From positions 1,612,001 through 1,676,000 of the forward strand of contig NZ_CP014306.1 in NCBI RefSeq assembly GCF_001557535.2: 64,000 nt of DNA, given 5' to 3'. How positions within the stretch are numbered: the first letter of the stretch is position 1; every line of letters starts with the position of its first letter. Position numbers and translations under genes: made by a program. The notes beneath the pieces are model-generated. The model was not told the DNA's origin, did no database searches, and saw only the letters and a program-made list of their open reading frames with translations. Below, piece by piece: positions 54,952 through 64,000 of the stretch. The DNA is from Burkholderia sp. PAMC 26561. GTDB taxonomy: Bacteria; Pseudomonadota; Gammaproteobacteria; Burkholderiales; Burkholderiaceae.

Positions 54952-55831
54952 ACTCTGCTCGCCTCCCCCTGCACCCCCTCATGCCAGTGAGAGATATAGT
55001 TCCCGGAACGTCAGAGCCGTGTAAACAAGTGGCCCTTAGACGAGATGCTCGTTTACGTTTCACCGGTTACGATTGCCGAAAAGCCTCGCTGGCATTGGAT
55101 TGCAGGCCTGTTTACGCTAGGAAGGTAGGCGGAACCATTCTGATCGACAGTTTCGCTGCTTGTCTCGGTTGGTGGACCCGGAGTTGTGCTCGCTTGCTAG
55201 GTATGCGGGACACTCCGGGTTTTTTTGCGCCTGATTTCCTGAGACTGGGGGCATTGAGCGTTGTCATTTCACCACGATATGTTTGGCGTTGCGCAATCGT
55301 TTGCGCGCTCCATTTCTGAAAGAATAGTTCGTTTTTTGAATACAAACGCAAAACATCGCCTGGTATTGGGGATCGGCGAGCGGCAGAAGAGCGCGGTTCG
55401 CCCCGCTTGCACAGGCGTGTCAGCTCGAAAACTCGCTTGTAGCCGTCGCCATTCTTTGGAACAGATTTCCACATCCTTGAGTTCGACAACTATTTCGTCA
55501 ATCGAATCAAAGTAGTGGGGCGTTTCTAAACTCGTGCGAATAGGACGATTCGTATTGAGTCGTAAGTCGCCTGAAAATTACTCTCATGACGTTGGTCGCG
55601 GCGGGGGCCGCACGCCGGATTACCCTGCAGTGGCGGAGGGCTCGACGCGGCTCAGTGAGGAATAGGTCAAATCTTAGAAAGCACCTCGCTTCGCCGAAGG
55701 AACATTGAGAGTGTTCCTATATTGGGCGACTTGTCACCCGTGTTCTTATTCGTAACGGCGTGTTGCCAAAATAATCGTTGCCGGATCGGCCTCGAATTGA
55801 CCCGATGTGCAAATAAAACTGAGAGGCCGAA
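54952..55831. other. Intergenic border region, no supported gene
   Basis: Nearly 900 bases without a convincing gene on either strand. Three GTTTAC cores (about 55020-55028, 55049-55054, 55110-55115) near the DnaA-box-like repeat are loosely iteron-like but irregular. The right end carries GAGAGG before the TTG start at 55832. Composition changes from mixed to GC-rich toward the right. Confidence 0.4.
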
Positions 55832-56479
55832 TTGAAACTGCGAATCGTTCTGGCAGACGATCATCCGTTCGTTTTGCTTGGCATTCGAGCGACCTTCAGT
55901 ACGGATGAGAACCTGGAAGTCGTTGGCGAGGCCGCAAGCGCTGCCGAGCTGCTGCGATTATTGAGCACCATGTCCTGTGACGTGCTTGTTACGGACTTCG
56001 CCATGCCCGAGCTGGGTTCGCAGGCGGAGGACGGGTTGCGCCTCATCAAGCGAGTGCGACGGGACTGGCCGGAGATTCGTATCGTCGTGCTGACCAGCGT
56101 GAGCAACGTCGCGATCCTGCGCTCGATCCTGAGCGCGGGCGCAATGGGCCTGCTCAACAAGGTCGAATCGATGGATCAGCTCGCGGCGGCCGTCAAGTTT
56201 GCGGGCGTCGGGCGCCGGTATCTGAGTTCATCGGTTGTCGATGCGCTGGCCGTTGCCGGTGCGGAGAACGATCTGCTCGGTGAAGGTCCGCGCCTGTCAC
56301 CTCGCGAAATCGAAGTAGTACGTATGTTTGCAAGCGGCCTTTCGATTACCGAGATCGCGCAATTCATGAAGCGCGACGTGCGCACCATCAGCCGTCAAAA
56401 ACGCGACGCCATGAGCAAGCTCGGTGTTCAGAACGATCCCGGATTGTTCGCATTCGCGCGCGCGTACGGCCTCACGTAA
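55832..56479 (+). CDS. LuxR/NarL-type response regulator 1 (BvgA/EvgA/RcsB-like)
   Basis: TTG start behind GAGAGG; 215 residues. Receiver: LADDHP (D9, D10), phosphoacceptor in VTDFAMPE (D55), conserved Thr/Ser in LTSVS and Lys in LLNKVES (K110). Output: LuxR-type HTH LSPREIEVVRMFASGLSITE, then IAQFMKRDVRTISRQKRDAM. It is the first of three paralogous regulators in tandem that precede an aquaporin and a BvgS/EvgS-like kinase, so the kinase is the likely phosphodonor. Confidence 0.93.
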   Translation: MKLRIVLADDHPFVLLGIRATFSTDENLEVVGEAASAAELLRLLSTMSCDVLVTDFAMPELGSQAEDGLRLIKRVRRDWPEIRIVVLTSVSNVAILRSILSAGAMGLLNKVESMDQLAAAVKFAGVGRRYLSSSVVDALAVAGAENDLLGEGPRLSPREIEVVRMFASGLSITEIAQFMKRDVRTISRQKRDAMSKLGVQNDPGLFAFARAYGLT

Positions 56480-56637
56480 ATGAGATTTCTTAACTTGAAA
56501 TGCTTTCAGAGGCATCTTATGTCGATGGCGGCGCGGATCAACGATCCTGCAGCAGGCCACGCAAAAAGAGGCACAGTACAACCCGCCTTGAGCGGACGCA
56601 TCACCCGGGCGGACATCGGGTTTAAAAAGGTTAGGAA

Positions 56638-57312
56638 ATGATTGCGTTCACTCAACGAATCAGATTGGCGGTCGCCGACGATCATCCATTAGTCGTTCTT
56701 GCCATAGAGCGTCTGATTGCCAGTCTTAAAAACATCGAGATCGTGTGCCGCGCGCAGGATTCCACGGGTCTGATCGCATCGCTCGAGCAGGAGAAATGCG
56801 ACGTTGTCATCATGGATTTCTACATGCCCGGCGGTACGTACGGCGACGGCATAGACTTGATCAAGTTCATTGTTCAGCATCATCCGAAGACCGCAATTGT
56901 TGTCCTGTCGATGACAACAGACGCCGACCTCATCGCTCGGGCGCTCGACGCCGGTGCGAACGCCGTGGTCAGCAAACAGGACCGACTGGAATTGATCTAC
57001 GTGGCCATCGTCAACGTGCTTGCGAAGGAGGAGTACCTTGGGCCGTCGATACGTGAGCTTCTCGCCGGTGCGACTTCGGCGCATCGGGTGGACCAGATCC
57101 GGAAAAAGCTCACGCGCCGCGAACTTGACGTAATCGTCCGCTATGCGAGCGGCGAGAACATTACTGAAATAGCGCGTGAGCAGGGTCGTAGCGTCAAGAC
57201 CATCAGCGCACAGAAATGCGGAGCCATGCGCAAGCTCGAGTTGAACACGGACGCAGAACTTTACCAATTTGCGCTTCAGAGTGGCCTGATTCAAATGCAG
57301 CAGTCCGGGTGA
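56638..57312 (+). CDS. LuxR/NarL-type response regulator 2
   Basis: 224 residues from the ATG at 56638 (AGGAA just upstream). Receiver: VADDHP, phosphoacceptor in VIMDFYMPGG (D60), LSMTTD, and Lys in VVSKQD. Output HTH: LTRRELDVIVRYASGENITE, then IAREQGRSVKTISAQKCGAM. It is recognisably a paralogue of the regulators on either side, differing mainly in the receiver. 158 bases separate it from regulator 1, so each may have its own promoter. Confidence 0.93.
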   Translation: MIAFTQRIRLAVADDHPLVVLAIERLIASLKNIEIVCRAQDSTGLIASLEQEKCDVVIMDFYMPGGTYGDGIDLIKFIVQHHPKTAIVVLSMTTDADLIARALDAGANAVVSKQDRLELIYVAIVNVLAKEEYLGPSIRELLAGATSAHRVDQIRKKLTRRELDVIVRYASGENITEIAREQGRSVKTISAQKCGAMRKLELNTDAELYQFALQSGLIQMQQSG

Positions 57313-57372
57313 TAGCTTAAAAGCCGCATCGGAATGCGTAACTCATCACGTAGACAGCGAAAGCATTAACAA

Positions 57373-58017
57373 GTGGATTCGAAAATCCGGATTATCCTGG
57401 CCGATGATCACGCGGCCGTCAGAGAGGGCATCAGTGCCTGGCTTCAGTGCGATCCGCGTGTGGAAGTGGTGGCGACCGCCGGCGACACCGAGTGCCTCGC
57501 AGACCTGATCGGACGGTTTCCGTGCGATATCGTGATCTCGGACATCGGCATGCGTGGTATCGACGGCAAGAGCAATGCCATAGCGTTCTTGCGGTCCTTT
57601 CTTGGGCAGCCAGAGCGGGCGCGCCTGATCGTCGTCACCATGATTGCGTAACCTCAGATGCTCGCCGGTCTGCTCGAGCTTGGGGCCGACGGCCTCTTGG
57701 ACAAGCGTGATTGCATTGAGTCCTTGAATGAGGCGATGGCCGCGGTGATTCGCGGCGAGTGCTTTGTGTCAAAGCATGTGGAAGCGCTGCTGAAATCCCA
57801 TGCCGGGAATAAACCCGGCCGGGCAGGCGTCTTGAGCGCGCGCGAATGGGAAGTGTTCCAGTTGTATGCCGCTGGCAAGTCACTCATTGGCATTGCGGAG
57901 CATCTCGGAAGAAGCGTCAAGACCATAGGCACGCAAAGGCGCAACGCCATGCGAAAGCTCGGTCTCGAAACGGAAACGCAACTCCTGAACTATCTCAGGC
58001 AGATCGGGCTTTCCTGA
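57373..58017 (+). pseudogene. LuxR/NarL-type response regulator 3 with in-frame TAA
   Basis: GTG start. The receiver begins IILADDHAAVREG with the phosphoacceptor in VISDIGMRGIDG (D57). After VVTMIA there is a TAA at 57649-57651, and the same frame continues PQMLAGLLELGADGLLDK (with the conserved Lys) into the HTH (LSAREWEVFQLYAAGKSLIG, IAEHLGRSVKTIGTQRRNAM). Full length would be 214 residues. As encoded, only a truncated receiver and possibly a separate DNA-binding half from the ATG at 57658 could be made. Everything outside the stop is intact. Confidence 0.8.
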
Positions 58018-58221
58018 GCCGCTCTCGTCGCGCCCGCAGCACCGAGAAAAACGTAAAAACCAATCCTCATTCAGTCAGACGTGTTTAGGAATGCTCTGAT
58101 TAATCGGACGGATCTTTACGCCCAGACTCGATCTCTTTACTCCCCGATGTTTGCCGTCCCGCGACGATTGCCGTGCGGTTACGCATCGGGCGACGGAGCT
58201 CAACGTGGGACGGAAGACGAT

Positions 58222-58980
58222 ATGTTCAAGAAGATATTAAGCGAGTGCGTCGGAACGTTTTCGCTCGTCTTTTTCGGTTGCGGCTCCACGGCGCTCGCCA
58301 GCGGTTATTTTCGCACGGACCTCGGCCTCATTTGTCAGGCGGTGGCCTTCGGCCTTGCTGCTACCACGCTCGTATATGTGTTGCGTCCCATCTCCGGCGC
58401 GCACTTCAATCCAGCGGTAACGGTTGGATTTGCCGTCGCCAATCGATTTTCCGTACGCGATCTCATACCAACTATCGCGGCGCAGGTTTGCGGCGCGATT
58501 GCCGGGGCGTGGCTTCTTTATGTTGTGGCCAGCGCGCGGCCTGGCGTGTTGCCGGGTCCCGTTGCACTTGGTGTGAACGGCTACGGCGTTCATTCCCCCG
58601 CTCGTTACCAACTGCACGCGGCGTTGATTGTGGAAGTGCTGATGACCTTCGTCTTCGTGCTCGTCAATCTTGCCGTGACGTCGGGCAAACGCATGCGAGC
58701 CAGTGGTGCGGCGCTGATCGGGTTGTCTTTGACCTTGTGTTCGCTGCTGGCCATTCCCGTCACGAATGCGTCCCTCAATCCGGCGCGATCGACCGGTCCC
58801 GCGCTTGTCATGGGAGGCTGGGCACTCGACCAGTTGTGGCTCTTCTGGGCAGCGCCGCTTGCAGGGGGCGTGCTCGCAGGCTTCTTCTATCCCACGCTCC
58901 AGCGCAACGCTTCAGCCGATAACAGTCCCATACAAAACACGGGCCGTGTCGGCGGCGTGCTGGACAAACAGCCGCTATGA
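58222..58980 (+). CDS. aqpZ: Aquaporin (MIP family, AqpZ-like)
   Basis: GGAAG lies seven bases before the ATG at 58222, giving 252 residues; the frame is open upstream to 58081 but without MIP features. Six membrane segments and both half-helix motifs are present: GAHFNPAVTVGFA (first NPA) and NASLNPARSTGP (second NPA), plus LSECVGTFSLVFFGCGS in helix 1. The NPAR form of the second box and the spacing fit a water-selective channel. The TGA overlaps the ATG of the hybrid kinase (ATGA), so water channel and sensor are translated together. Confidence 0.92.
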   Translation: MFKKILSECVGTFSLVFFGCGSTALASGYFRTDLGLICQAVAFGLAATTLVYVLRPISGAHFNPAVTVGFAVANRFSVRDLIPTIAAQVCGAIAGAWLLYVVASARPGVLPGPVALGVNGYGVHSPARYQLHAALIVEVLMTFVFVLVNLAVTSGKRMRASGAALIGLSLTLCSLLAIPVTNASLNPARSTGPALVMGGWALDQLWLFWAAPLAGGVLAGFFYPTLQRNASADNSPIQNTGRVGGVLDKQPL

Positions 58981-61900
58981 CCAGCGCGCATCGACCCTTC
59001 CTGCACGCCATGTCAACTTCCCCAATACCCCGCCTGGCTCGCGTGATGACGCTGTTCATGCTCGTCCTGATGGGGTCGGGCGTGTCTGCTGATCCAGTGC
59101 GTGCCGAACAATCGCTGGATCATTATTCGACACTCACCATCGGTGCTCTCGCAAACGGGACCGCGAAAACGGTGATGCAAGCCAATGGTGAGCCGGTCGG
59201 CGTCAGCGCGGATGGTTTGAATGAATCGGCGAGACGTGGATCGCAAACCGGCGAAGAGGCCCCGGCGCTCGACCTCAGCGCCGACGAACGCGCCTACCTG
59301 CGCTCGCTGCCGCCACTCGCGCTGGGCATCGACACGAGTTGGGCGCCATTCACCTCCGCCGAGTCCGACGGCCACACCGGCGGAAATGTGCTCGCTTACA
59401 CGGCTTATTTATCCAGGGCGCTCGATATCGATTTCGATCCGCGCATGTATCCGGACTGGGCCGCGGTATCGAACGCGTTCGGCAACGGACAGGTCGACGT
59501 GATCGCGACGCGTCGCGAAGACCAACTGCAGGGCATCGGGCCGGCGCGCGATTTTGAGAACATCGGTTTCGCAGTGCGTCCTGAATACCGCCGGCTCGTG
59601 CCGCTGATCGACCACGCATTGCGCGCCATGCCCGCCGCCGACAAGGAAAGGATTCTCCAGGCGAGTCTGGTGGCGTCCGATCCGCTATCGAGCGGATGGA
59701 GCGTCAGCGCAATGCGCTTGCTGCCTGTGCTGATTGCCATCGGCGTGATCCTCGGCGTGACGTTGCGTGCATTCGTTCTGCTTCAACGCGAGATGGCCAG
59801 GCGCGTCGAGACGGAGCAGCGTCTCGCTACCCAACTTAGCTTCCAGCAGACCATGATGGAAGTCGTGCCCTATCCACTGGTCGCGAAGGACCTGGAGAAT
59901 CGCTATATCGCGGTGAATCGCGCGTTCGAAAAAATGCTCGGAATCCGGCGCGAGGACGTGATCGGCCACACCGCGCTCGAAGCACAGTCCTGGGGCCCCG
60001 AAAACAGCAAGCGCCTGCACGATCTCGTTGGTCAGAGCATCACGAACGGGCAGCGCGAACAAGTTGAATTCGCGTTTCACAACCGTCTGGGCGAACTGCG
60101 TCACGCGCTTTTCTGGACCGGCGCATTCAAGGCGGCGGACGGCGCGATGGCAGGCGCGGTCGGCACCATGATCGACATCACGGATATCCGCGACGCCGAA
60201 ATGCGCGCGCGCGAGAACGAGCGCCGTCTGCACGATGTCACCCGCTCGCTGCCGGCCGTCGTGTTCCAGTTGCGTCGCGCGACAGACGGCACCTACGGGT
60301 TCCCGTATGTGGGCGGCGACACGCGGCATCTGTTCGGCCTGGATCTCGCGACGTTGAGCAACGACCAGGTGGCGGGATTGTCGGTGATTCACGCCGAGGA
60401 CAAACGCAGCGTGCGCGAAACAATCGAGCGTTCAGCGCAGACGCTCGAGCCGATCCACATGGAGTTTCGTTCGATCGCAGACGAAGGCCGCCGGTGGATC
60501 CGCGCCGATCTCGTCGCGAATCGAGAGACGGACGGCGCCGTGGTCTGGAACGGTTATTGGATCGACGCGAGCATCGAGCGTGCGCGCGCAGACGAACTCG
60601 CCGCGGCGCGCGATGCGGCCGAAGCGGCTTCGCGTGCAAAGGACGATTTCCTCGCGATGATGAGTCACGAAATCCGTACACCGATGAACGGTGTGCTCGG
60701 GCTCGTGGAAGTCTTCGAGACCACGCCGCTCAATCCGGACCAGTCGCAGATGCTCGGCATGATCCAGGATTCGGCGAGCGCGCTGCTGCAGATCCTCGAT
60801 GACCTGCTCGACTATTCGAAGATCGAGGCGGGGCGGCTGACCATCGAATCGATGCCGATCGATTTGCGCGAACTCGTCGATAACGCCGTCGGCCTGCTCG
60901 CCGGACGCGCGCACGAAAAGGGTCTGCGCGTGCGTGCTGCCGTGTCGCCGGATGTCGCCGCAAGTCTGCGCGGCGACAGCGTGCGCTTGCGCCAGGTGTT
61001 GTTCAACTTGCTGAGCAACGCCATCAAGTTCACGATGAAAGGCGACGTCGCCTTATCGGTGAATATGGTTGCAAGCGCACGCGGTGTGCAGACGGTCGAA
61101 TTGAGCGTGGAGGACACCGGCATTGGCATTGCAGCCGACGCCCAGGCAAGCCTTTTCGAACCCTTCGTGCAAGCTGAAACGTCCACCACTCGACGCTTCG
61201 GCGGCACGGGGCTTGGCCTCACGATCTGCCACAAACTCGTCGAACTGATGGGCGGAACGCTCGAGCTGAAAAGCGAGTTGGGTGTCGGCACGAAGATGAC
61301 CGTTCGTCTGAGCATGCCGGTGGAAACGACCAGTTATCAGATCGGCGGAATGCGCGGCAAGCGCGGCATCATTGCAATCGATGACCCACGCGTGGCCCGT
61401 GCACTCGTGGATTATGGGCAGGCGCTCGGCCTCGAACTCAAGATTCATTCTCGCGATGACGCCACGTTGCGCGATCCGCAAACATTCAATGGTATCGACC
61501 TGGTGTTCCTCAGCGATACACACGGGGAAGCGCTGCCGTTGAAAACGCAGGTGATCCACGTCACGGAGAAGCCCAAGCCGACGGGATATCGCATTCTCGA
61601 AAACGACATTCGCGTGAGCGTGAATCCGATCTCATGGCGGGGTCTCGGCGCCGCGTGCGTCGCCGCGCTGACAGGCTTGCCGCAGATTGCGTCGCGCGCC
61701 ACACGCAGTACTGATACAAACATGGAAGCGCCCGATCGCGACCGCGCGATTCGCGCGGGACGGCTTGTGCTCGTGGCAGAGGATCATCCGGTGAACCAGG
61801 AGTTGATCCGGCATCAGTTGTCGCTGCTTGGATTTGCCTGCGACATCGTGCCCGATGGCGTGGAAGCGCTTGCTGCACTGAAGCATGGGCATTACGGCTA

Positions 61901-62552
61901 CCTCATCACCGACTGCCATATGCCCAACATGACCGGCTACGAGCTGGCCCGGCGTGTGCGGGCGAGCGAACTGGGCTTGTCGAAGAGACTGCCTATCCTT
62001 GGCATCACCGCGAGCACCGCGCCGGAGGAACTTTCCATGTGCCGCGATGCAGGCATGGACGATTGCTTCGTCAAGCCGACCCGTCTCGCTACATTGCGCG
62101 ATCACTTGAACCGATGGCGCGTGATGGAAAACTCGTCGGCTGCGCCGCAGCCTGATGGAACTGCGGAGCCGCAATCCGCTGCGGGCCCGGACACGGCGAC
62201 CACTGAAAGCGATGAACTCAATCTCGGCTATATGACGCAACTGTGGGGCAGCGAGACGACCGTGAAGGCGTTGCTCGATGCGTTTGCATCGTCATTTCGC
62301 GATGATCTGGAAACGCTCAGGTCATTGCTCGACAACGGCGGTTCGGTCGCGCAATTGCGGGAATGGCATCACCGGGTGATCGGGGCGGCGAGCGTGCTGC
62401 AGTACCGGCCATTACAGGTGGCGCTCGATACCTTCCGTCGCGATCTTCTCGACAAACCGGCCACGCGCCGGAACAAAGATGGCGCGGTGCTGATCGCACG
62501 CTGCGAAGTGCTGCTCGAAATCATAGAAGGGCAGTGCGCGGCAATGGCGTGA
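58977..62552 (+). CDS. BvgS/EvgS-like hybrid histidine kinase (SBP-like sensor, 2 PAS, HisKA, HATPase, REC, HPt)
   Basis: 1191 residues. Signal/TM segment at about 22-40. A periplasmic SBP_bac_3-like sensor follows (PLALGIDTSWAPFTSAESDG; GNGQVDVIATRREDQL) but is short, jumping from lobe 1 to IGFAVRPEYRRLVPLIDHAL, so the second lobe is mostly missing. TM2 is at about 248-268. PAS domains lie near 290-405 and 415-530. The kinase core has MMSHEIRTPMNG (H564), NLLSNAIKFT, DTGIGI and GGTGLGLTI. The receiver has VLVAEDHPVNQE, LITDCHMPNMTG and CFVKPT. The C-terminal HPt has EWHHRVIGAASVLQY. It most likely signals to the LuxR-type regulators upstream. The coupling to aqpZ hints at an osmotic or water-stress input (inference). 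Confidence 0.92.
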   Translation: MTSAHRPFLHAMSTSPIPRLARVMTLFMLVLMGSGVSADPVRAEQSLDHYSTLTIGALANGTAKTVMQANGEPVGVSADGLNESARRGSQTGEEAPALDLSADERAYLRSLPPLALGIDTSWAPFTSAESDGHTGGNVLAYTAYLSRALDIDFDPRMYPDWAAVSNAFGNGQVDVIATRREDQLQGIGPARDFENIGFAVRPEYRRLVPLIDHALRAMPAADKERILQASLVASDPLSSGWSVSAMRLLPVLIAIGVILGVTLRAFVLLQREMARRVETEQRLATQLSFQQTMMEVVPYPLVAKDLENRYIAVNRAFEKMLGIRREDVIGHTALEAQSWGPENSKRLHDLVGQSITNGQREQVEFAFHNRLGELRHALFWTGAFKAADGAMAGAVGTMIDITDIRDAEMRARENERRLHDVTRSLPAVVFQLRRATDGTYGFPYVGGDTRHLFGLDLATLSNDQVAGLSVIHAEDKRSVRETIERSAQTLEPIHMEFRSIADEGRRWIRADLVANRETDGAVVWNGYWIDASIERARADELAAARDAAEAASRAKDDFLAMMSHEIRTPMNGVLGLVEVFETTPLNPDQSQMLGMIQDSASALLQILDDLLDYSKIEAGRLTIESMPIDLRELVDNAVGLLAGRAHEKGLRVRAAVSPDVAASLRGDSVRLRQVLFNLLSNAIKFTMKGDVALSVNMVASARGVQTVELSVEDTGIGIAADAQASLFEPFVQAETSTTRRFGGTGLGLTICHKLVELMGGTLELKSELGVGTKMTVRLSMPVETTSYQIGGMRGKRGIIAIDDPRVARALVDYGQALGLELKIHSRDDATLRDPQTFNGIDLVFLSDTHGEALPLKTQVIHVTEKPKPTGYRILENDIRVSVNPISWRGLGAACVAALTGLPQIASRATRSTDTNMEAPDRDRAIRAGRLVLVAEDHPVNQELIRHQLSLLGFACDIVPDGVEALAALKHGHYGYLITDCHMPNMTGYELARRVRASELGLSKRLPILGITASTAPEELSMCRDAGMDDCFVKPTRLATLRDHLNRWRVMENSSAAPQPDGTAEPQSAAGPDTATTESDELNLGYMTQLWGSETTVKALLDAFASSFRDDLETLRSLLDNGGSVAQLREWHHRVIGAASVLQYRPLQVALDTFRRDLLDKPATRRNKDGAVLIARCEVLLEIIEGQCAAMA

Positions 62553-62591
62553 AACGTGTTGCTCGTCATCATGTGCGAAGAGCAAACAAGT

Positions 62592-62625
62592 GGGCCGGCT
62601 CAACCTTCAGTTGTTGAACCGGCCC
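62592..62625. terminator. Bidirectional hairpin between the kinase and LysR genes
   Basis: GGGCCGGCTCAAC pairs with GTTGAACCGGCCC over 13 positions with one mismatch and an 8-base loop. GTTT follows on the plus strand. It sits 40 bases after the kinase stop and 21 before the LysR stop, serving both convergent genes. Confidence 0.7.
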
Positions 62626-62646
62626 GTTTCAAATGATTCCGCGCGG

Positions 62647-63567
62647 TTAGAACAACGCGCTCACTGCCGTGTCTTTCCTGAAATGCGCGATCGTAAAGTC
62701 CACGAACGAACGTGTTTTCGCCGATACATGACGGCGCCCCGGATAGACCAGCGACACTTCCTTGTCGGCGTTGTTTACTGTGTAATCGGTCAGGAGGCGC
62801 AGCAGCGTGCCGTCCTTGAGATCGTCGGCAATATGGCTTTCGGGAAGTGCCGTGATGCCCATGCCGGACAGTGCGGCTTGCCGCAGCATTTGCGAATTGT
62901 TGACCGTGTAATCCGGGTCGATGACGATATCCTCGTCCTCTCCGTTCTCGTTCGTGAACGACCAGGTCGCGCCATGTATATCCGCCGATGGCGACAAGAA
63001 AGCGTGCGCCGGCAGATCGCCGGGACGCAATGGCACGCCATGTTTCGAGAGATAGGCAGGCGCCGCCACGATCACGGGCGTCACCTTGAACAGCGGCCGT
63101 TTGATCAGCGTGCCGCTATTGACCATGCGCGGCACGACTATGCCGACGTCGAAGCCCTCGTCCACCAGATCGACCGGCCGATGCAACAGCGTGAGCCGCA
63201 ACTTCACGTTCGGAAATGCCTCGCGATAATCACAAAGCAGCGGCGTGAGTCCGAACAGCGAAAACGATGCCGATGCCACGAGCTTCAGCACGCCCGAAGG
63301 ATCGAACGAAGTTTGCGACACCGTTGATTCAATCGCCTCCACCTGTTCGATGACCGCGCGGCAGCCCTCGGCATATGAGGCGCCCGCTTCGGTAAGTGAC
63401 ACGCTGCGCGTGGTGCGGTTCAGAAGACGCGTGTTGAGATGCGCCTCGAGTAACGCGACGTACCGTGTGATGACCGCGTTCGACAAATCGAGCACGGCGG
63501 CAGCCCGGCCGAACGACCCGGTTTCAGCGACCTTCACGAAAACGCGCATGGCTTGCAAATGATTCAT
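62647..63567 (-). CDS. LysR-type transcriptional regulator (CrgA/AaeR-like clade)
   Basis: 306 residues, normal size. The N-terminal winged HTH reads MNHLQAMRVFVKVAETGSFG, then LDLSNAVITRYVALLEAHLN and RLLNRTTRSVSLTEAG, characteristic of the CrgA-type clade. The C-terminal ligand-binding domain (about 90-300) has the usual two-lobe pattern (FDVGIVVPRM, GMGITALPESHI). No divergently transcribed target gene is visible within the remaining 430 bases, so its regulon is not known. Confidence 0.93.
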   Translation of the reverse strand: MNHLQAMRVFVKVAETGSFGRAAAVLDLSNAVITRYVALLEAHLNTRLLNRTTRSVSLTEAGASYAEGCRAVIEQVEAIESTVSQTSFDPSGVLKLVASASFSLFGLTPLLCDYREAFPNVKLRLTLLHRPVDLVDEGFDVGIVVPRMVNSGTLIKRPLFKVTPVIVAAPAYLSKHGVPLRPGDLPAHAFLSPSADIHGATWSFTNENGEDEDIVIDPDYTVNNSQMLRQAALSGMGITALPESHIADDLKDGTLLRLLTDYTVNNADKEVSLVYPGRRHVSAKTRSFVDFTIAHFRKDTAVSALF

Positions 63568-64000
63568 TGACTACCGATGCTCACAGAGTCACCCCGTTCA
63601 TGTCATATCGAGGCTGAAAAGTCGTGCGTTGAGTTCCTTCTTCAGTCCACTCACTCGCGTGCGCGATGCTAATCCCGCGAAGTTATCCCGGAAATAGGAA
63701 TGGGACGAAAGCAGCGGAAAGGGCGTGAGTGTCGTGCGGTTGCTACTGTCGCAACTGTGCAACGCATGCAACTAATTAGGTATCCGGACATTAATTCAAG
63801 ATAGTGAAATTGCCTGATGCGACAACACTTTGCGCGATCGGAAGCGCTACTTTTCGACTTATTCAAAAAGCCTTTTGTGTGTGCCTTGATGGTTTGCCTA
63901 AAAGCCCGCGCCCTAAACTTTGTTCAGCCGAATCGCGGTGTCCGGGAAAAGACCGGAAACGAGTCGCCTTGAAGTCAGACAGGAAGGCGGCGCGTTATGC
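63568..64000. other. Intergenic to the window edge, no gene recognised
   Basis: About 430 bases with short frames only. It should contain the LysR promoter. Nothing else recognised. Confidence 0.4.

Noticed and set aside
54789..55319. A 176-codon plus-strand frame after the membrane gene.
   Set aside because: It begins inside the membrane protein gene in another frame, crosses the DnaA-box-like repeat, and shows no domain or ribosome site.

Overview
The window reads as accessory DNA of a Burkholderiales bacterium, most likely Paraburkholderia or Caballeronia. The support is a phasin, a DUF3562-like protein, a BPSL0761-like protein and a CYTH-CHAD protein, plus the density of signalling genes. 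A plasmid, second replicon or genomic island would all fit. No rRNA, tRNA or CRISPR array was seen. Many genes are broken by single stops, small frameshifts or truncation, so this is either DNA in decay or sequence carrying some base errors.

Layout. (1) 1-6690, minus strand: a catabolic operon behind a good sigma70-type promoter, with an amino-acid-type ABC importer, an MHS symporter, an M20 amidohydrolase and an aldehyde dehydrogenase that runs off the left edge. (2) 6.8-10 kb: two near-identical orphan AbiEi-type antitoxin genes in a 1-kb direct duplication, with a broken hybrid histidine kinase remnant between them. (3) 10.4-28 kb: signalling and envelope genes, comprising a hybrid kinase, phasin, Kup potassium transporter, lone receiver, low-molecular-weight phosphatase/ArsC, GGDEF-EAL protein, chemotaxis receptor and ParB-like protein, with two paralogous excisionase-type DNA-binding genes, one of them frameshifted. 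(4) 28.5-38 kb: a fusion of a trypsin-like protease to a zinc phospholipase C/S1-P1 nuclease domain, a CYTH-CHAD protein, a winged-helix nucleotidyltransferase behind a perfect inverted repeat, a metallophosphoesterase and small unknown genes.

(5) 38.4-54.9 kb is a defence island. It holds an XRE regulator behind five 15-bp tandem repeats, a Gabija pair (gajA-gajB), a decayed integrase, an interrupted helical-repeat gene, an unknown zinc-ribbon-like gene, a SEFIR/TIR-type protein, an IS5-family scrap, a complete qatABCD operon whose qatA carries an in-frame amber codon, and a membrane protein broken by a 14-bp tandem duplication. A 16-bp direct repeat containing a DnaA-box-like sequence lies at both ends of the 44.0-54.9 kb part.

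(6) 55.8-62.6 kb, plus strand and visibly more GC-rich: three paralogous LuxR-type response regulators (the third cut by a stop), an aquaporin, and a BvgS/EvgS-like hybrid kinase translationally coupled to it. This looks like one phosphorelay locus. A hairpin separates it from a convergent LysR regulator, and the last 430 bases hold no recognisable gene.

The most unusual items are the protease-zinc hydrolase fusion, which carries internally the Trp that is N-terminal in mature members of its zinc family and so may process itself, and the dense defence island with several recent-looking inactivations.
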